NCBI GenBank assembly: GCA_016191645.1
Contig: JACPVQ010000155.1
Span: 1 to 39,364 of the forward strand
DNA length: 39,364 nucleotides
Reading direction: 5' to 3'
Source of the DNA: Candidatus Solibacter usitatus
Lineage (GTDB): Bacteria > Acidobacteriota > Terriglobia > Bryobacterales > Bryobacteraceae
Positions 1-7,635 of the stretch are shown here, piece by piece. Every line of letters starts with the position of its first letter. Within the stretch, counting starts at the first letter, position 1. The position numbers were made by a program, and so were the translations under genes. A model generated the notes under the pieces. That model saw only the letters and a program-made list of their open reading frames with translations. It was not told where the DNA came from and did not search any database.

Positions 1-111
1 TTAAAAGACATTCAACTTTTTTACTTGTTTTCCTGATAATACCTTCTTTTGTTAAAAAGGCATCCCGAGTTACTGATCCATCTAAATAACTGATCATTAT
101 ATCTTTAAAGC
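1..111. other. AT-rich edge segment, no gene seen
   Basis: This stretch is strikingly AT-rich compared with the high-GC sequence that follows, and it holds runs of A and T. Stops occur in the frame of the next coding segment, with a TAA at 106-108. I see no ORF, RNA or clear promoter. The change in composition coincides with the point where the protein similarity of the next feature begins, so this may be a foreign junction, a deletion scar or an assembly edge. Confidence 0.5.
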
Positions 112-465
112 ATGTCTCCGCGGCAAGGGATCCTCGACGCGTTCCTCAAACGTCACGTCTATGGAGCGACGGAAAACATTCTGGCCGATTTTCGTTCCGG
201 CGAGCACATCATGGGCGATGCATTCACCACGGACAAGGCGCCGGAATTCAAAGTGAAGCTGCAGGGTACGAGGCCGTTCGCGAAAGTAGTGGTGATCAAG
301 GACAACAAGTACGTCTACACTTCAGAGCCCAAGACGGCGCGCGTTGAGTTCACGTGGCGCGACAGCGAATCGACGGCGGGCAAAACGTCGTATTACTACG
401 TCCGCGGCGAGCAAGTGGACACGGAAATCGTGTGGGTGTCGCCGATGTGGGTTACGCGGAAGTAA
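112..465 (+). pseudogene. C-terminal remnant of a PHP/DUF3604-like protein
   Basis: The 117-residue reading frame resembles only the C-terminal end of acidobacterial PHP-domain (DUF3604-like) proteins. It shows the late segment around KRHVYGATENILADFRSG, a beta-rich tail, and the closing YYYVRGEQ and WVSPMW motifs. The metal-binding N-terminal PHP part, several hundred residues in the family, is missing. The frame is stopped by TAA two codons before the ATG, and the sequence before it is AT-rich and unrelated. The ATG is therefore probably an internal methionine or a chance start. Family assignment is from memory of conserved tail motifs. A complete small protein is possible but less likely. 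Confidence 0.55.
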
Positions 466-466
466 C

Positions 467-1840
467 CTAACTCCAAAGCCTGTCGTTCGAACGGTCTTTA
501 TCCCAAGCCGGTGTCGGCTCGAAATAGCCGGGCTCGGCGAGGTGCTGTTTGACCACCTCGTCATTCAGCGTGATGCCCAACCCGGGCTTATCAGGAACCT
601 TGGCGAAACCTTTGTCGAATAGCGGCTTGTCGCCATGGACCAGATCTTCCCACCATGGAACATCCACCGAATGATGTTCCAACGCAACGAAGTTCTCCGT
701 TGCGGCGGCACAATGAACGTTGGCCAGGAAGCTCACGGGGCTTCCGGCGAAATGCATCGCCATGGGCACTCCGTATTCCTGGCAGGCATCGCCGATTTTC
801 TTTGTTTCCAGAATTCCACCGGCTGTCGCAAGGTCGGGGTGCACCATGTCGACAACGTGCTCGCGCGCCAGTTTGACGAAGTCTTCCTTGAGATAAATGT
901 CTTCGCCGGTGAGAATGGGGATGTCGACGGCGTCAGTGATCTTCTTCAGCAAATCGGTTTGCTGCCACGGGATCATGTCTTCAAGCCACGCCATGTTTTG
1001 TTTCTCCAGCGCCTTGCCCAGCCGGATGCAGGAATTCACGCCGATGTGACCGAAGTGATCGGCGGCTAACGGCACCTCCATGCCAATTGTTTCGCGAATG
1101 CGGCCGACATATTCCGCCATCATCGCGACGCCCTTCTCCGTAAGCTCCATACCCGTAAACATGTGCTGCGTATTGAAAAAGCTTCGCGACGTCGTCCCCA
1201 GCGGTTTGGTCAGCGTGCCCGGCGTACCTTCGACAAGGTCCACGCCGAGATCCATCTTCAGAAAAGTGAAACCCTTCTCCACCATGCGCGCCTTCAGCCT
1301 TGCCGCATAAATCTTGGGATCGTGCGACTCCGTGGTATCGGCGTAGCAGCGGATACGGTCGCGGAACTTGCCGCCGAGAAACTGGTGCACAGGCACTTGA
1401 TATGCCTTTCCGGCGAGATCCCAAAGCGCCATCTCCACGCCGCTGACGCCGCCGCCTTGCCGCGCGTGCCCGCCAAATTGTTTGATCTTCCGGAATATCT
1501 TGTCGATGTTGCACGGGTTCTCGCCCAACAACCTGCTCTTCAGAACCAGGGCGTAGTTCTTGCTTGCGCCGTCGCGAACCTCGCCCAGGCCGTAGATGCC
1601 TTGATTGGTATCAATGCGGATGAGTGGGCACGTCATCGGCGCTCGGGCAATGGTGGCCACGCGCAGGTCAGTGATCCTGAGATCCGATGGTTTCGATGCG
1701 GAGTTGACGTTTTGCATTGCTGCTTCCAGGTCCCGGTCTGCCCAAAAGGAAGCGGCGAACGCACCGCCGGCCGCGCCCAGAAACAACCGGCGCGAGGAAT
1801 GATGGCGTTTGAGTTGAGGAAAGAAAGAATGAGTACTCAT
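467..1840 (-). CDS. Tat-exported mandelate racemase/muconate lactonizing-type enolase superfamily protein
   Basis: This is probably a sugar-acid dehydratase or racemase of the enolase superfamily; the substrate cannot be read from sequence. Numbered from the ATG at 1840 (457 aa), it has a twin-arginine-type leader with SRRLFLGAAGG at 16-26, the N-terminal capping domain, then the barrel. K195 lies in FLKMDL. Candidate metal ligands are D261, E287 (WLED) and E313 (TGED), and H363 (MAMHF) is a possible general base. The frame could begin at 1909, but that extension lacks leader features, whereas the 1840 start sits directly before the Tat leader and 6 nt after a TATAAT. Upstream lies the divergent ku gene. 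The MFS carrier at 3239-4507 could serve the same sugar-acid pathway, but that is only inferred from proximity. Confidence 0.85.
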   Translation of the reverse strand: MSTHSFFPQLKRHHSSRRLFLGAAGGAFAASFWADRDLEAAMQNVNSASKPSDLRITDLRVATIARAPMTCPLIRIDTNQGIYGLGEVRDGASKNYALVLKSRLLGENPCNIDKIFRKIKQFGGHARQGGGVSGVEMALWDLAGKAYQVPVHQFLGGKFRDRIRCYADTTESHDPKIYAARLKARMVEKGFTFLKMDLGVDLVEGTPGTLTKPLGTTSRSFFNTQHMFTGMELTEKGVAMMAEYVGRIRETIGMEVPLAADHFGHIGVNSCIRLGKALEKQNMAWLEDMIPWQQTDLLKKITDAVDIPILTGEDIYLKEDFVKLAREHVVDMVHPDLATAGGILETKKIGDACQEYGVPMAMHFAGSPVSFLANVHCAAATENFVALEHHSVDVPWWEDLVHGDKPLFDKGFAKVPDKPGLGITLNDEVVKQHLAEPGYFEPTPAWDKDRSNDRLWS

Positions 1841-1846
1841 GCCCGC

Positions 1847-1852
1847 ATTATA
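1847..1852 (-). promoter_or_regulatory. -10 box (TATAAT) 6 nt before the start codon
   Basis: A perfect TATAAT on the minus strand is followed by six bases and then the ATG at 1840. Transcription would start at or next to the start codon, giving a leaderless message, and no Shine-Dalgarno sequence is present. No good -35 box is visible at 16-18 bp. Confidence 0.5.
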
Positions 1853-1921
1853 TTCCCCGCTTAGGGGGCCTGGGCAGCGCGGCGTTATGATTGAAATAAG
1901 GTTAACCACTGGAGGCGGACT

Positions 1922-2752
1922 ATGGCGTCAACCATTTGGAAGGGTCATCTCACGTTCGGACTCGTGTCTTTGCCCGTGAAGTTATTCGCGGCGGCGCGCG
2001 CCGAGACCATCGGCTTCAATCAACTACATCGCACCGATCATTCGCGCATCAAGATGAAAATTTTCTGCGCGGCGGAAGACGTAGAACTCTCTCGCGCCGA
2101 TATCGTAAAGGGTTACGAGTACGAGAAAGATCGATACGTCGTGATCGACGACGAAGATATCAAGAAGATGGCTCCCAGAACCGCCAGGGTGATGGAGGTT
2201 CTGGAGTTCGTCAAGGCAGTCGATGTCGATCCGACCTATTACGAGAAGTCCTATTACATGGCTCCGGAAGAGGCCGGCGAGAAACCGTATGCGCTGCTAT
2301 TCGAATCGTTGAAGCGTTCCGGCTATGTCGCCCTGGCCAAGATCGCCATGCATAACCGCGAACACATCGTCATCCTTCGCCCGTCTCATCAGGGCCTCAC
2401 TCTGCACACGATGTACTTTGAGGACGAGCTTCGCCAGACGGAGGCGTTCCGCACGGACACCTCCTTGGTGAAGGAAAAGGAACTGGAGATGGCGATGATG
2501 CTGGTGGAAGCGCTGGCCGCCGGTTTTGAGCCCGCCAAGTACAAGGACAACTATCGCGAGAACTTGAAGGCGATGATCGAAGCCAAGATCGCCGGCTCGG
2601 AGGTTGTGGCCCCCGTGGAGGCGCAGCAAGTCAAAGTGATCGACATCATGGACGCCTTGAAGGCGAGCCTCGCGTCGCTCAAGAAGCCCGCTGAAACGGA
2701 GTCCACCACTGCCGCCGCGAAGCCGAGGCTTCGCAAGAGCGGCACTGCGTAG
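1922..2752 (+). CDS. ku: Ku protein, non-homologous end joining
   Basis: This is a bacterial Ku homodimer subunit, which binds DNA double-strand ends and recruits a ligase. The 276 residues fit the usual 250-300. It opens with the family signature STIWKGHLTFGLVSLPVKL, followed by the beta-barrel with HRTDHSRIK and the conserved RDxIVKGYEYEK-type segment. The C-terminal tail is short, basic and Ala/Lys-rich. A good ribosome site (GGAGG) sits seven bases before the ATG. No LigD-type ligase or primase is in the window, so the partner must be elsewhere. HicBA follows 55 bp downstream, which may be chance. Confidence 0.95.
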   Translation: MASTIWKGHLTFGLVSLPVKLFAAARAETIGFNQLHRTDHSRIKMKIFCAAEDVELSRADIVKGYEYEKDRYVVIDDEDIKKMAPRTARVMEVLEFVKAVDVDPTYYEKSYYMAPEEAGEKPYALLFESLKRSGYVALAKIAMHNREHIVILRPSHQGLTLHTMYFEDELRQTEAFRTDTSLVKEKELEMAMMLVEALAAGFEPAKYKDNYRENLKAMIEAKIAGSEVVAPVEAQQVKVIDIMDALKASLASLKKPAETESTTAAAKPRLRKSGTA

Positions 2753-2807
2753 CATGAAGACGGTGGCTATGATGATTGGTAGAGAAACGCATTGAGGAGC
2801 ATGTGTA

Positions 2808-3017
2808 ATGAACACCTACACAGCGGTGGTTGAGCAATGTCCAGACACTGGCCTATTTGTAGGTCACGTTCCGGGTTTCCCTGGCGCTCACAGTCAAGGC
2901 GAGACACTGGATGAGTTAAACAGGAATCTTCAAGAAGTCATCGCGATGCTCCTCGAGGATGGGGAACCGAGGTTTCAGACGCAGTTCGTCGGGATTCAAA
3001 CAGTCACTGTTGGCTGA
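2808..3017 (+). CDS. hicB: HicB-type antitoxin
   Basis: This 69-residue protein has the HicB N-terminal RNase H-like fold pattern: a beta strand (YTAVVEQCPDTGLFVGHVPGFPGA) followed by the helix GETLDELNRNLQEVIAMLLED. It lacks the C-terminal DNA-binding extension found in longer HicB proteins, so autoregulation may work differently or depend on the complex. A GAGGAG ribosome site precedes the ATG. It lies 2 bp before hicA, the reversed order relative to classical hicAB but common in this short HicB subfamily. It is expected to neutralise the adjacent HicA. Confidence 0.88.
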   Translation: MNTYTAVVEQCPDTGLFVGHVPGFPGAHSQGETLDELNRNLQEVIAMLLEDGEPRFQTQFVGIQTVTVG

Positions 3018-3019
3018 GA

Positions 3020-3238
3020 ATGGGCAAACCAAGGGTTCTCAAACCACGCGAAGTCATCGCGATACTCAACAAGTTGGGCTTTGTCGAAGTCCGCCAACGA
3101 GGTTCACACAAGCAGTTTCGTCATCCGGATGGCCGCGGAACGACAGTTCCAGCTCACACGGCGAGGGACATTTCGCCGGTACTTCTCCGCCAGATAGCAA
3201 GAGATGTCCGCATGACCGTCGAAGAGTTGTTTGCGTGA
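3020..3238 (+). CDS. hicA: HicA-type mRNA interferase toxin
   Basis: This 72-residue protein has the double-stranded RNA-binding-like HicA fold. It begins with KPREVIAILNKLGFVEVRQRGSHKQF, and the catalytic histidine is H30 in the GSHxxF motif. A second conserved segment, TTVPAHTARDISPVLLRQI, follows. HicA cleaves mRNA independently of the ribosome and is held inactive by HicB. All family residues look intact, so the toxin should be active. The stop codon abuts the stop of the convergent MFS gene with no intergenic base, leaving no room for a terminator between them. Confidence 0.9.
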   Translation: MGKPRVLKPREVIAILNKLGFVEVRQRGSHKQFRHPDGRGTTVPAHTARDISPVLLRQIARDVRMTVEELFA

Positions 3239-4507
3239 TTACGCCAAGTCGGCTGCGACGCTGATCTTTTCCGCGCGATAGCCGCCCTGGGAACGGTAGT
3301 AAACAAACAGCCCCCCGAAGATCACCGTGAGAATCACCGGCAGCACGCCCACATAGCGGAATGCCGCCGCGGGACCGGCCGTGTCGTACCAACCGCCCAT
3401 CATCGGGAGCACGAAGGCCACCGCAAGATTTCCCGTACCGCCCATGATGGCGAGCAGCAGCGCGCCGCCGCGCGGGAACAACTCGCTTGTGATTCCAAGC
3501 ATCGTCGGCCAGAAGTAAGTTTTCCCTATGCCGAATATCGTTGCGGCAACAAACGCTTCCGCCGGGCTCTTGACTCCGCCGAGCAGAAACAATCCGGCGG
3601 CGGCGAACAAGGCGGAGAGAGTCATCAATCCGAACGGCGAGAATCTATGCGCCAACGGACCGCCGAAGAATCGCAGTACGAACATGAGACCCGCGGTGTA
3701 GACCAGGATCAAGACGCCTTGCATGCCGGTCAATTGCGTAATCAACGACGACACCCATTGATCGGGACCCAGTTCCGAGGCCGCGGTCATCCACATGCAC
3801 ACCCACAACAGCAGGAACATTGGACGGTATGCCTCGCGCAGCATTTGCGAATTTGAGATACCCGCGGCCACGCGCTCCGTCGCGGGGAAATGTTGGCCCC
3901 GAATCATGAAGAGATAGATGGCGGCGGGAACCATCACCGTGGCCAGCTTCACCTGCCAGCCGAATGTGATCTGCGACGGGCTAAGGCCCGGCGCGTCCAG
4001 GCCCAGGATCTTCGTCAGCGCGAACGCCAGCAGCCCTCCGATAATCAGGCCGCCGGGCCACCAGGCGTGCAGAATGTTCATGCGATGTGTTTTGTCATTG
4101 GGGAACAGCGTCGCGCACAGCGGATTGATTACACCTTCCACCAACCCTTGCGCCAAGCCGAGGATCAGCATGCAGGCATACAGGATCAGCGTCCCTGTGT
4201 CGCTAAACAGACTGGACACTGCGCCGGAGGGACGGGGTGCAAATAGAATACCCACCACGCCAACCACATAGGCCCAACCCGAAATCGCCAGCAGCCTGCG
4301 CATGCCGAACAAATCCACCAGCGATCCGCCGATGATAATCGAAACCGTGAATCCCCAAAACGCCGGACTCAGCACCATGCCCAACTGCTCTTTGTTCAAA
4401 TGAAAATCCGCGCCGAGAGCGTCGAGAATATCGCCGCGGATGGAAAAAACCATTGAGGTCGTGATAAGAGCCAGACAACTGGCCAGGAATAGCCGCCCAG
4501 GATTCAT
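3239..4507 (-). CDS. Major facilitator superfamily transporter
   Basis: This is a 422-residue inner-membrane carrier with about 12 hydrophobic helices. It shows the MFS loop 2-3 motif as GGSLVDLFGMRRLL near residue 60, and the family-like stretch LVEGVINPLCATLFP followed by NILHAWWPGG. The second half has the matching segment around the ALAHRF loop. The substrate is not evident; similar proteins in Acidobacteria and Planctomycetes are annotated as sugar or sugar-acid carriers. It converges with hicA and stands alone on the minus strand. A TACACT box 7 nt before the ATG and no ribosome site suggest leaderless expression. Confidence 0.85.
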   Translation of the reverse strand: MNPGRLFLASCLALITTSMVFSIRGDILDALGADFHLNKEQLGMVLSPAFWGFTVSIIIGGSLVDLFGMRRLLAISGWAYVVGVVGILFAPRPSGAVSSLFSDTGTLILYACMLILGLAQGLVEGVINPLCATLFPNDKTHRMNILHAWWPGGLIIGGLLAFALTKILGLDAPGLSPSQITFGWQVKLATVMVPAAIYLFMIRGQHFPATERVAAGISNSQMLREAYRPMFLLLWVCMWMTAASELGPDQWVSSLITQLTGMQGVLILVYTAGLMFVLRFFGGPLAHRFSPFGLMTLSALFAAAGLFLLGGVKSPAEAFVAATIFGIGKTYFWPTMLGITSELFPRGGALLLAIMGGTGNLAVAFVLPMMGGWYDTAGPAAAFRYVGVLPVILTVIFGGLFVYYRSQGGYRAEKISVAADLA

Positions 4508-4514
4508 GAGGCAC

Positions 4515-4520
4515 AGTGTA
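4515..4520 (-). promoter_or_regulatory. -10-like TACACT, 7 nt before the MFS start
   Basis: The minus-strand hexamer TACACT is followed by seven bases and then the ATG at 4507. This matches the spacing at several other genes in the window and predicts a leaderless message. It is supported by position only. Confidence 0.35.
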
Positions 4521-4542
4521 CACTACTGACGGGTGGTAACGG

Positions 4543-7500
4543 CTATACGACGCCGGTGCAGGTTTTCGCGTTCTTGCAGGACGCGCACTTGTAAACGCCT
4601 CTGCGATAAGTTTTTTCCATGGCTAACTGCCGCGTGATGGCGTACATTTGTTGCAACGTCGCGGCTCGCGTTTCCTTCACCAGACATTGCGCGCAATAAA
4701 AGTGACCCGGTTTTTGGCGCAGGAATTCTATCACTCGCGTACGACCGCCCCCTTTTGACGCGACCGCCGGCGCCAACCCCATGAGTTGCGAGGCGAGATC
4801 CGCGACAATCTGTTTCTCCTGGCTGTTCAAGACCTTCATGAAGTTCTCAGGTTTCTTCTTGAGATGGGTTTCCAATGCTTCCATCCAATCGTAGGCGGCG
4901 GCAGCCGGATGCCCACCCATCGCATCCATCACCTTCCGTGAAGAAGAAACATCGGGTATTCCGCGATAGCATTCCAGCGCTTCCTTCAACTTGCCGGTTT
5001 CCAGGTAGAGAGCACCGGCCTTGGCCAAATCCCCCGCTCCTTGGTAGCAATGCGCTTCCAGCTCCTTGTCCCGCTCCGGCAATTTCGACAACAGGTCGAG
5101 GGCCTCGCCGTAACGTTTACCATTGACCAGCGTCTTCAGCAGCTTGCCCCGCAGGGCCGCCGTGCGCTGGTCGGCGTCGGGGAAACGCGCGAGGTGATAA
5201 AAAGCAGGGAGTAGCTGCAACATCTCGGCGGCGTGCTCCGGCAAGGCTGCCAACCCTTCCAACTCCTTTGCCCATCCCGCCGTCTTGTCCTGAACGGCAA
5301 CCCAAAACCAACCAGCCAGATCCAACGGGGCCTCTACCAGGACCTGCACCAGGCCGGTGATGTGCTTCGGCCGGTCCGCTACCATGCATTCGGAAATCAA
5401 GTGAAGTTGGTGCATGGCGCTGGAGAGTCCTGGGGCCTCACCCAGAATCGCCCCTTTGGACGCTTCCACAAATAGTGATTTCACTCCCAGTTCCGGCGGC
5501 AGGCGCACGCCGCTAATTGCCATGCGGAAACACACTTCCGCTTGTGCCAAGTAGGTTTGCCTGCGGAAATCGTAGTCGGTCTGGATGGTTTCAAATTCCG
5601 GGGATCCAAGCAGCGTGATCGCCTGCGTAATACGCGACCAAGCCATTTCCGGGCGAATCTCCAGGTATTGCCTGGCGTCGGCGATACAACGCTGAATGCG
5701 TTCCTCTTTTCCCAGTTGTTCCTCGTCCAACGCAGTCAACAAGGCCCCGGGAACCATGGGCGCAAGCGCGTTCGAAAGCCTACCGAGATTGAGAAAGTAC
5801 GACGTCAAATGGATGGCCGTCGTCGGCGGTTGAATGTCCAGCCAGATCAGCCGCTCCGCCGGTCTGCTCAAGGCAACGCGCAGCTTGTCAATGCGCAGCC
5901 GGGTCTGAATGCTATCCAGGACAACGGCATCCTTCGCGGAATTGCCTATGCGCTGCAAATGCTGGCCCGCGTTGATCACACACGCGGTATGAAAGTCCAG
6001 CCCTTTCGCCTCAAAGGGTGTCAGCAGCGCCGGACGCAGCGCTTCGGGAATTGCAGCCGGGATTGTATCCTCCATGAGGATCATCGCCACTCCTTCGCGA
6101 GCGGAAAGAGTTGCAAGCAACTGGTTCAGGTCCTGGCTGGGAGAGGCGCAGCAATAGAACGCCTGATCTGTGGATTCGTCTTCCATTTCCGCATATGCGT
6201 TTCCGCTGGGACGGTCGCGTTTTTCGATTCCGGCGTAAAGATCCCACACGCTATTTACGATCGTCGCGATGCTGCGTGGACTCCGGAGGTTGGCCTGCAA
6301 CCTGAATTCCTGGGGCCGCCCCAAACACTCGTTCAGAATGTCGTTGAACCAACCCCATTCGAAATCCGTTGGAAGGACGGTTTGTGCTTCATCACCCGCC
6401 GCAAGCAGCGTTACTTTCTTCCATCGCCGCGTGGCAGCGGCCGCGATTTCGGCCAGCGCGAATGTCTCGATGGGTGTCAAGTCCTGGCACTCGTCAATGG
6501 CAATGCAATCATATTCCAGATATTCCTTGGGAACGCGGCTCTCCAGGATCGCTTTCGCCGCGCTCCAGGCGTTGTCCAAATCCGGAAAGTAGCGCGCGGC
6601 AATACTGCTTGTGGACCCTTTTTCCAGCCGCACGGCTGCGTCGATTGCAGAAGTTGATCCTTCAAGGAACAAGTATCTTGCGCGTCGCTGTTTGTAGTTG
6701 CGTTCGACAGCCCTGGGCTGGCTGCAAGCGGCGAAGCGGCCAATTTCCCTGGGCAATGCGGACCCGACAAGGTGTGCATAGAACTCATCGAACAGCTCGT
6801 TGTAACGCTCCGACCAAAGACCGAGGGCACGGGAGTGCGGTAACAAATCTCCGCGAAATCGTCTTCGAAGATCGGCCTGCGGCGTCCTGGCGTCTGTGGA
6901 TCCTAAGAGTTCACGGAAGAACGCCGGCAGCGTGACAACGTGGAACGATTTTTCACGGTCGCAGTAGCAATCGAAATACTGCCTTGCCAATGCCGCAAGG
7001 TCCTGAGAGTACGTTACGTAAAGGCAGCGCTCACGGGTCGCTTCGTCGGCGGCATTCAACAACGCGGTGGTCTTTCCGGAACCAGGGTACCCCTTTAAAC
7101 AACGGACTGAAGTTCTGGCGGCGGAAAAGCGATCCTGCGCGGGAGTCCATGGTTTTGGGCCATAAGTTTCATTGCGCATTTCCTGCGTTGTAACCGGCAT
7201 ATAACTGGTTGCGAACGTGTGGGCGGGCAGAGGATCGTGATTGTCATGATGGCGGATGGCCCTAACAAAGACCGATCCGGACGCCGCATCGGCGAAGCCC
7301 TTATCCCCGCTCAACGGCGCAGCCATTCTGGGAGCCCACCACAAATAGAAGTGACTGCCGTGATTGCCGCCCAGACGCGATCGACGCCAGCCGTGATTTT
7401 GTCCGCGCGTCGCTTTGAAGAACACTCTGGCAGGGTCCACGGCAAGACGCTGCAACACGAGGCTGGCACGTTTGCCCACGGCATCGCTGCGCAAGCTATT

Positions 7501-7575
7501 CAACTGTTCCAGCATCTCCTGGTGGCAGTAAACCGGAGTTCCCGCGCGTGCCGTTTCGAACCGGAATGAGTCCAT
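4543..7575 (-). CDS. UvrD/Rep-like SF1 helicase with N-terminal RelE/ParE-like and C-terminal zinc-ribbon segments
   Basis: A 1010-residue protein of uncommon architecture. Residues about 45-118 (RVFFKATRGQNHGWRRSRLG, then RAIRHHDNHD) resemble the RelE/ParE fold that precedes some UvrD-type helicases. The SF1 motor follows: Walker A GYPGSGKTT at 162-170, motif II IDECQD at 360-365, motif III GDEAQ at 394-398, NLRSPRSI at 429-436, motif V EAKGLDF at 522-528 and motif VI VALSRPAERL at 567-576. Residues 620-950 are helical, with a TPR-like repeat near 840-873. The tail has C961-x2-C964, a helical spacer, C997-x2-C1000 and C1006, a zinc ribbon split by a helix-turn-helix-like insert. No nuclease motif is seen. 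It probably acts on nucleic acids in repair or defence; the real role is unknown. Confidence 0.82.
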   Translation of the reverse strand: MDSFRFETARAGTPVYCHQEMLEQLNSLRSDAVGKRASLVLQRLAVDPARVFFKATRGQNHGWRRSRLGGNHGSHFYLWWAPRMAAPLSGDKGFADAASGSVFVRAIRHHDNHDPLPAHTFATSYMPVTTQEMRNETYGPKPWTPAQDRFSAARTSVRCLKGYPGSGKTTALLNAADEATRERCLYVTYSQDLAALARQYFDCYCDREKSFHVVTLPAFFRELLGSTDARTPQADLRRRFRGDLLPHSRALGLWSERYNELFDEFYAHLVGSALPREIGRFAACSQPRAVERNYKQRRARYLFLEGSTSAIDAAVRLEKGSTSSIAARYFPDLDNAWSAAKAILESRVPKEYLEYDCIAIDECQDLTPIETFALAEIAAAATRRWKKVTLLAAGDEAQTVLPTDFEWGWFNDILNECLGRPQEFRLQANLRSPRSIATIVNSVWDLYAGIEKRDRPSGNAYAEMEDESTDQAFYCCASPSQDLNQLLATLSAREGVAMILMEDTIPAAIPEALRPALLTPFEAKGLDFHTACVINAGQHLQRIGNSAKDAVVLDSIQTRLRIDKLRVALSRPAERLIWLDIQPPTTAIHLTSYFLNLGRLSNALAPMVPGALLTALDEEQLGKEERIQRCIADARQYLEIRPEMAWSRITQAITLLGSPEFETIQTDYDFRRQTYLAQAEVCFRMAISGVRLPPELGVKSLFVEASKGAILGEAPGLSSAMHQLHLISECMVADRPKHITGLVQVLVEAPLDLAGWFWVAVQDKTAGWAKELEGLAALPEHAAEMLQLLPAFYHLARFPDADQRTAALRGKLLKTLVNGKRYGEALDLLSKLPERDKELEAHCYQGAGDLAKAGALYLETGKLKEALECYRGIPDVSSSRKVMDAMGGHPAAAAYDWMEALETHLKKKPENFMKVLNSQEKQIVADLASQLMGLAPAVASKGGGRTRVIEFLRQKPGHFYCAQCLVKETRAATLQQMYAITRQLAMEKTYRRGVYKCASCKNAKTCTGVV

Positions 7576-7623
7576 GGCCTAGGAAGTTTTTCAACTGTAG
7601 CACGGCGTTTCGCTGCACAGTGG

Positions 7624-7629
7624 TAGCAT
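7624..7629 (+). promoter_or_regulatory. -10-like TAGCAT, 6 nt before the Nramp-like start
   Basis: TAGCAT is followed by six bases and the ATG at 7636. The intervening bases are G-rich but lie too close to the start to act as a normal ribosome site. This may be a leaderless promoter in the 60-bp divergent gap with the helicase gene. Confidence 0.3.
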
Positions 7630-7635
7630 CAGGGG

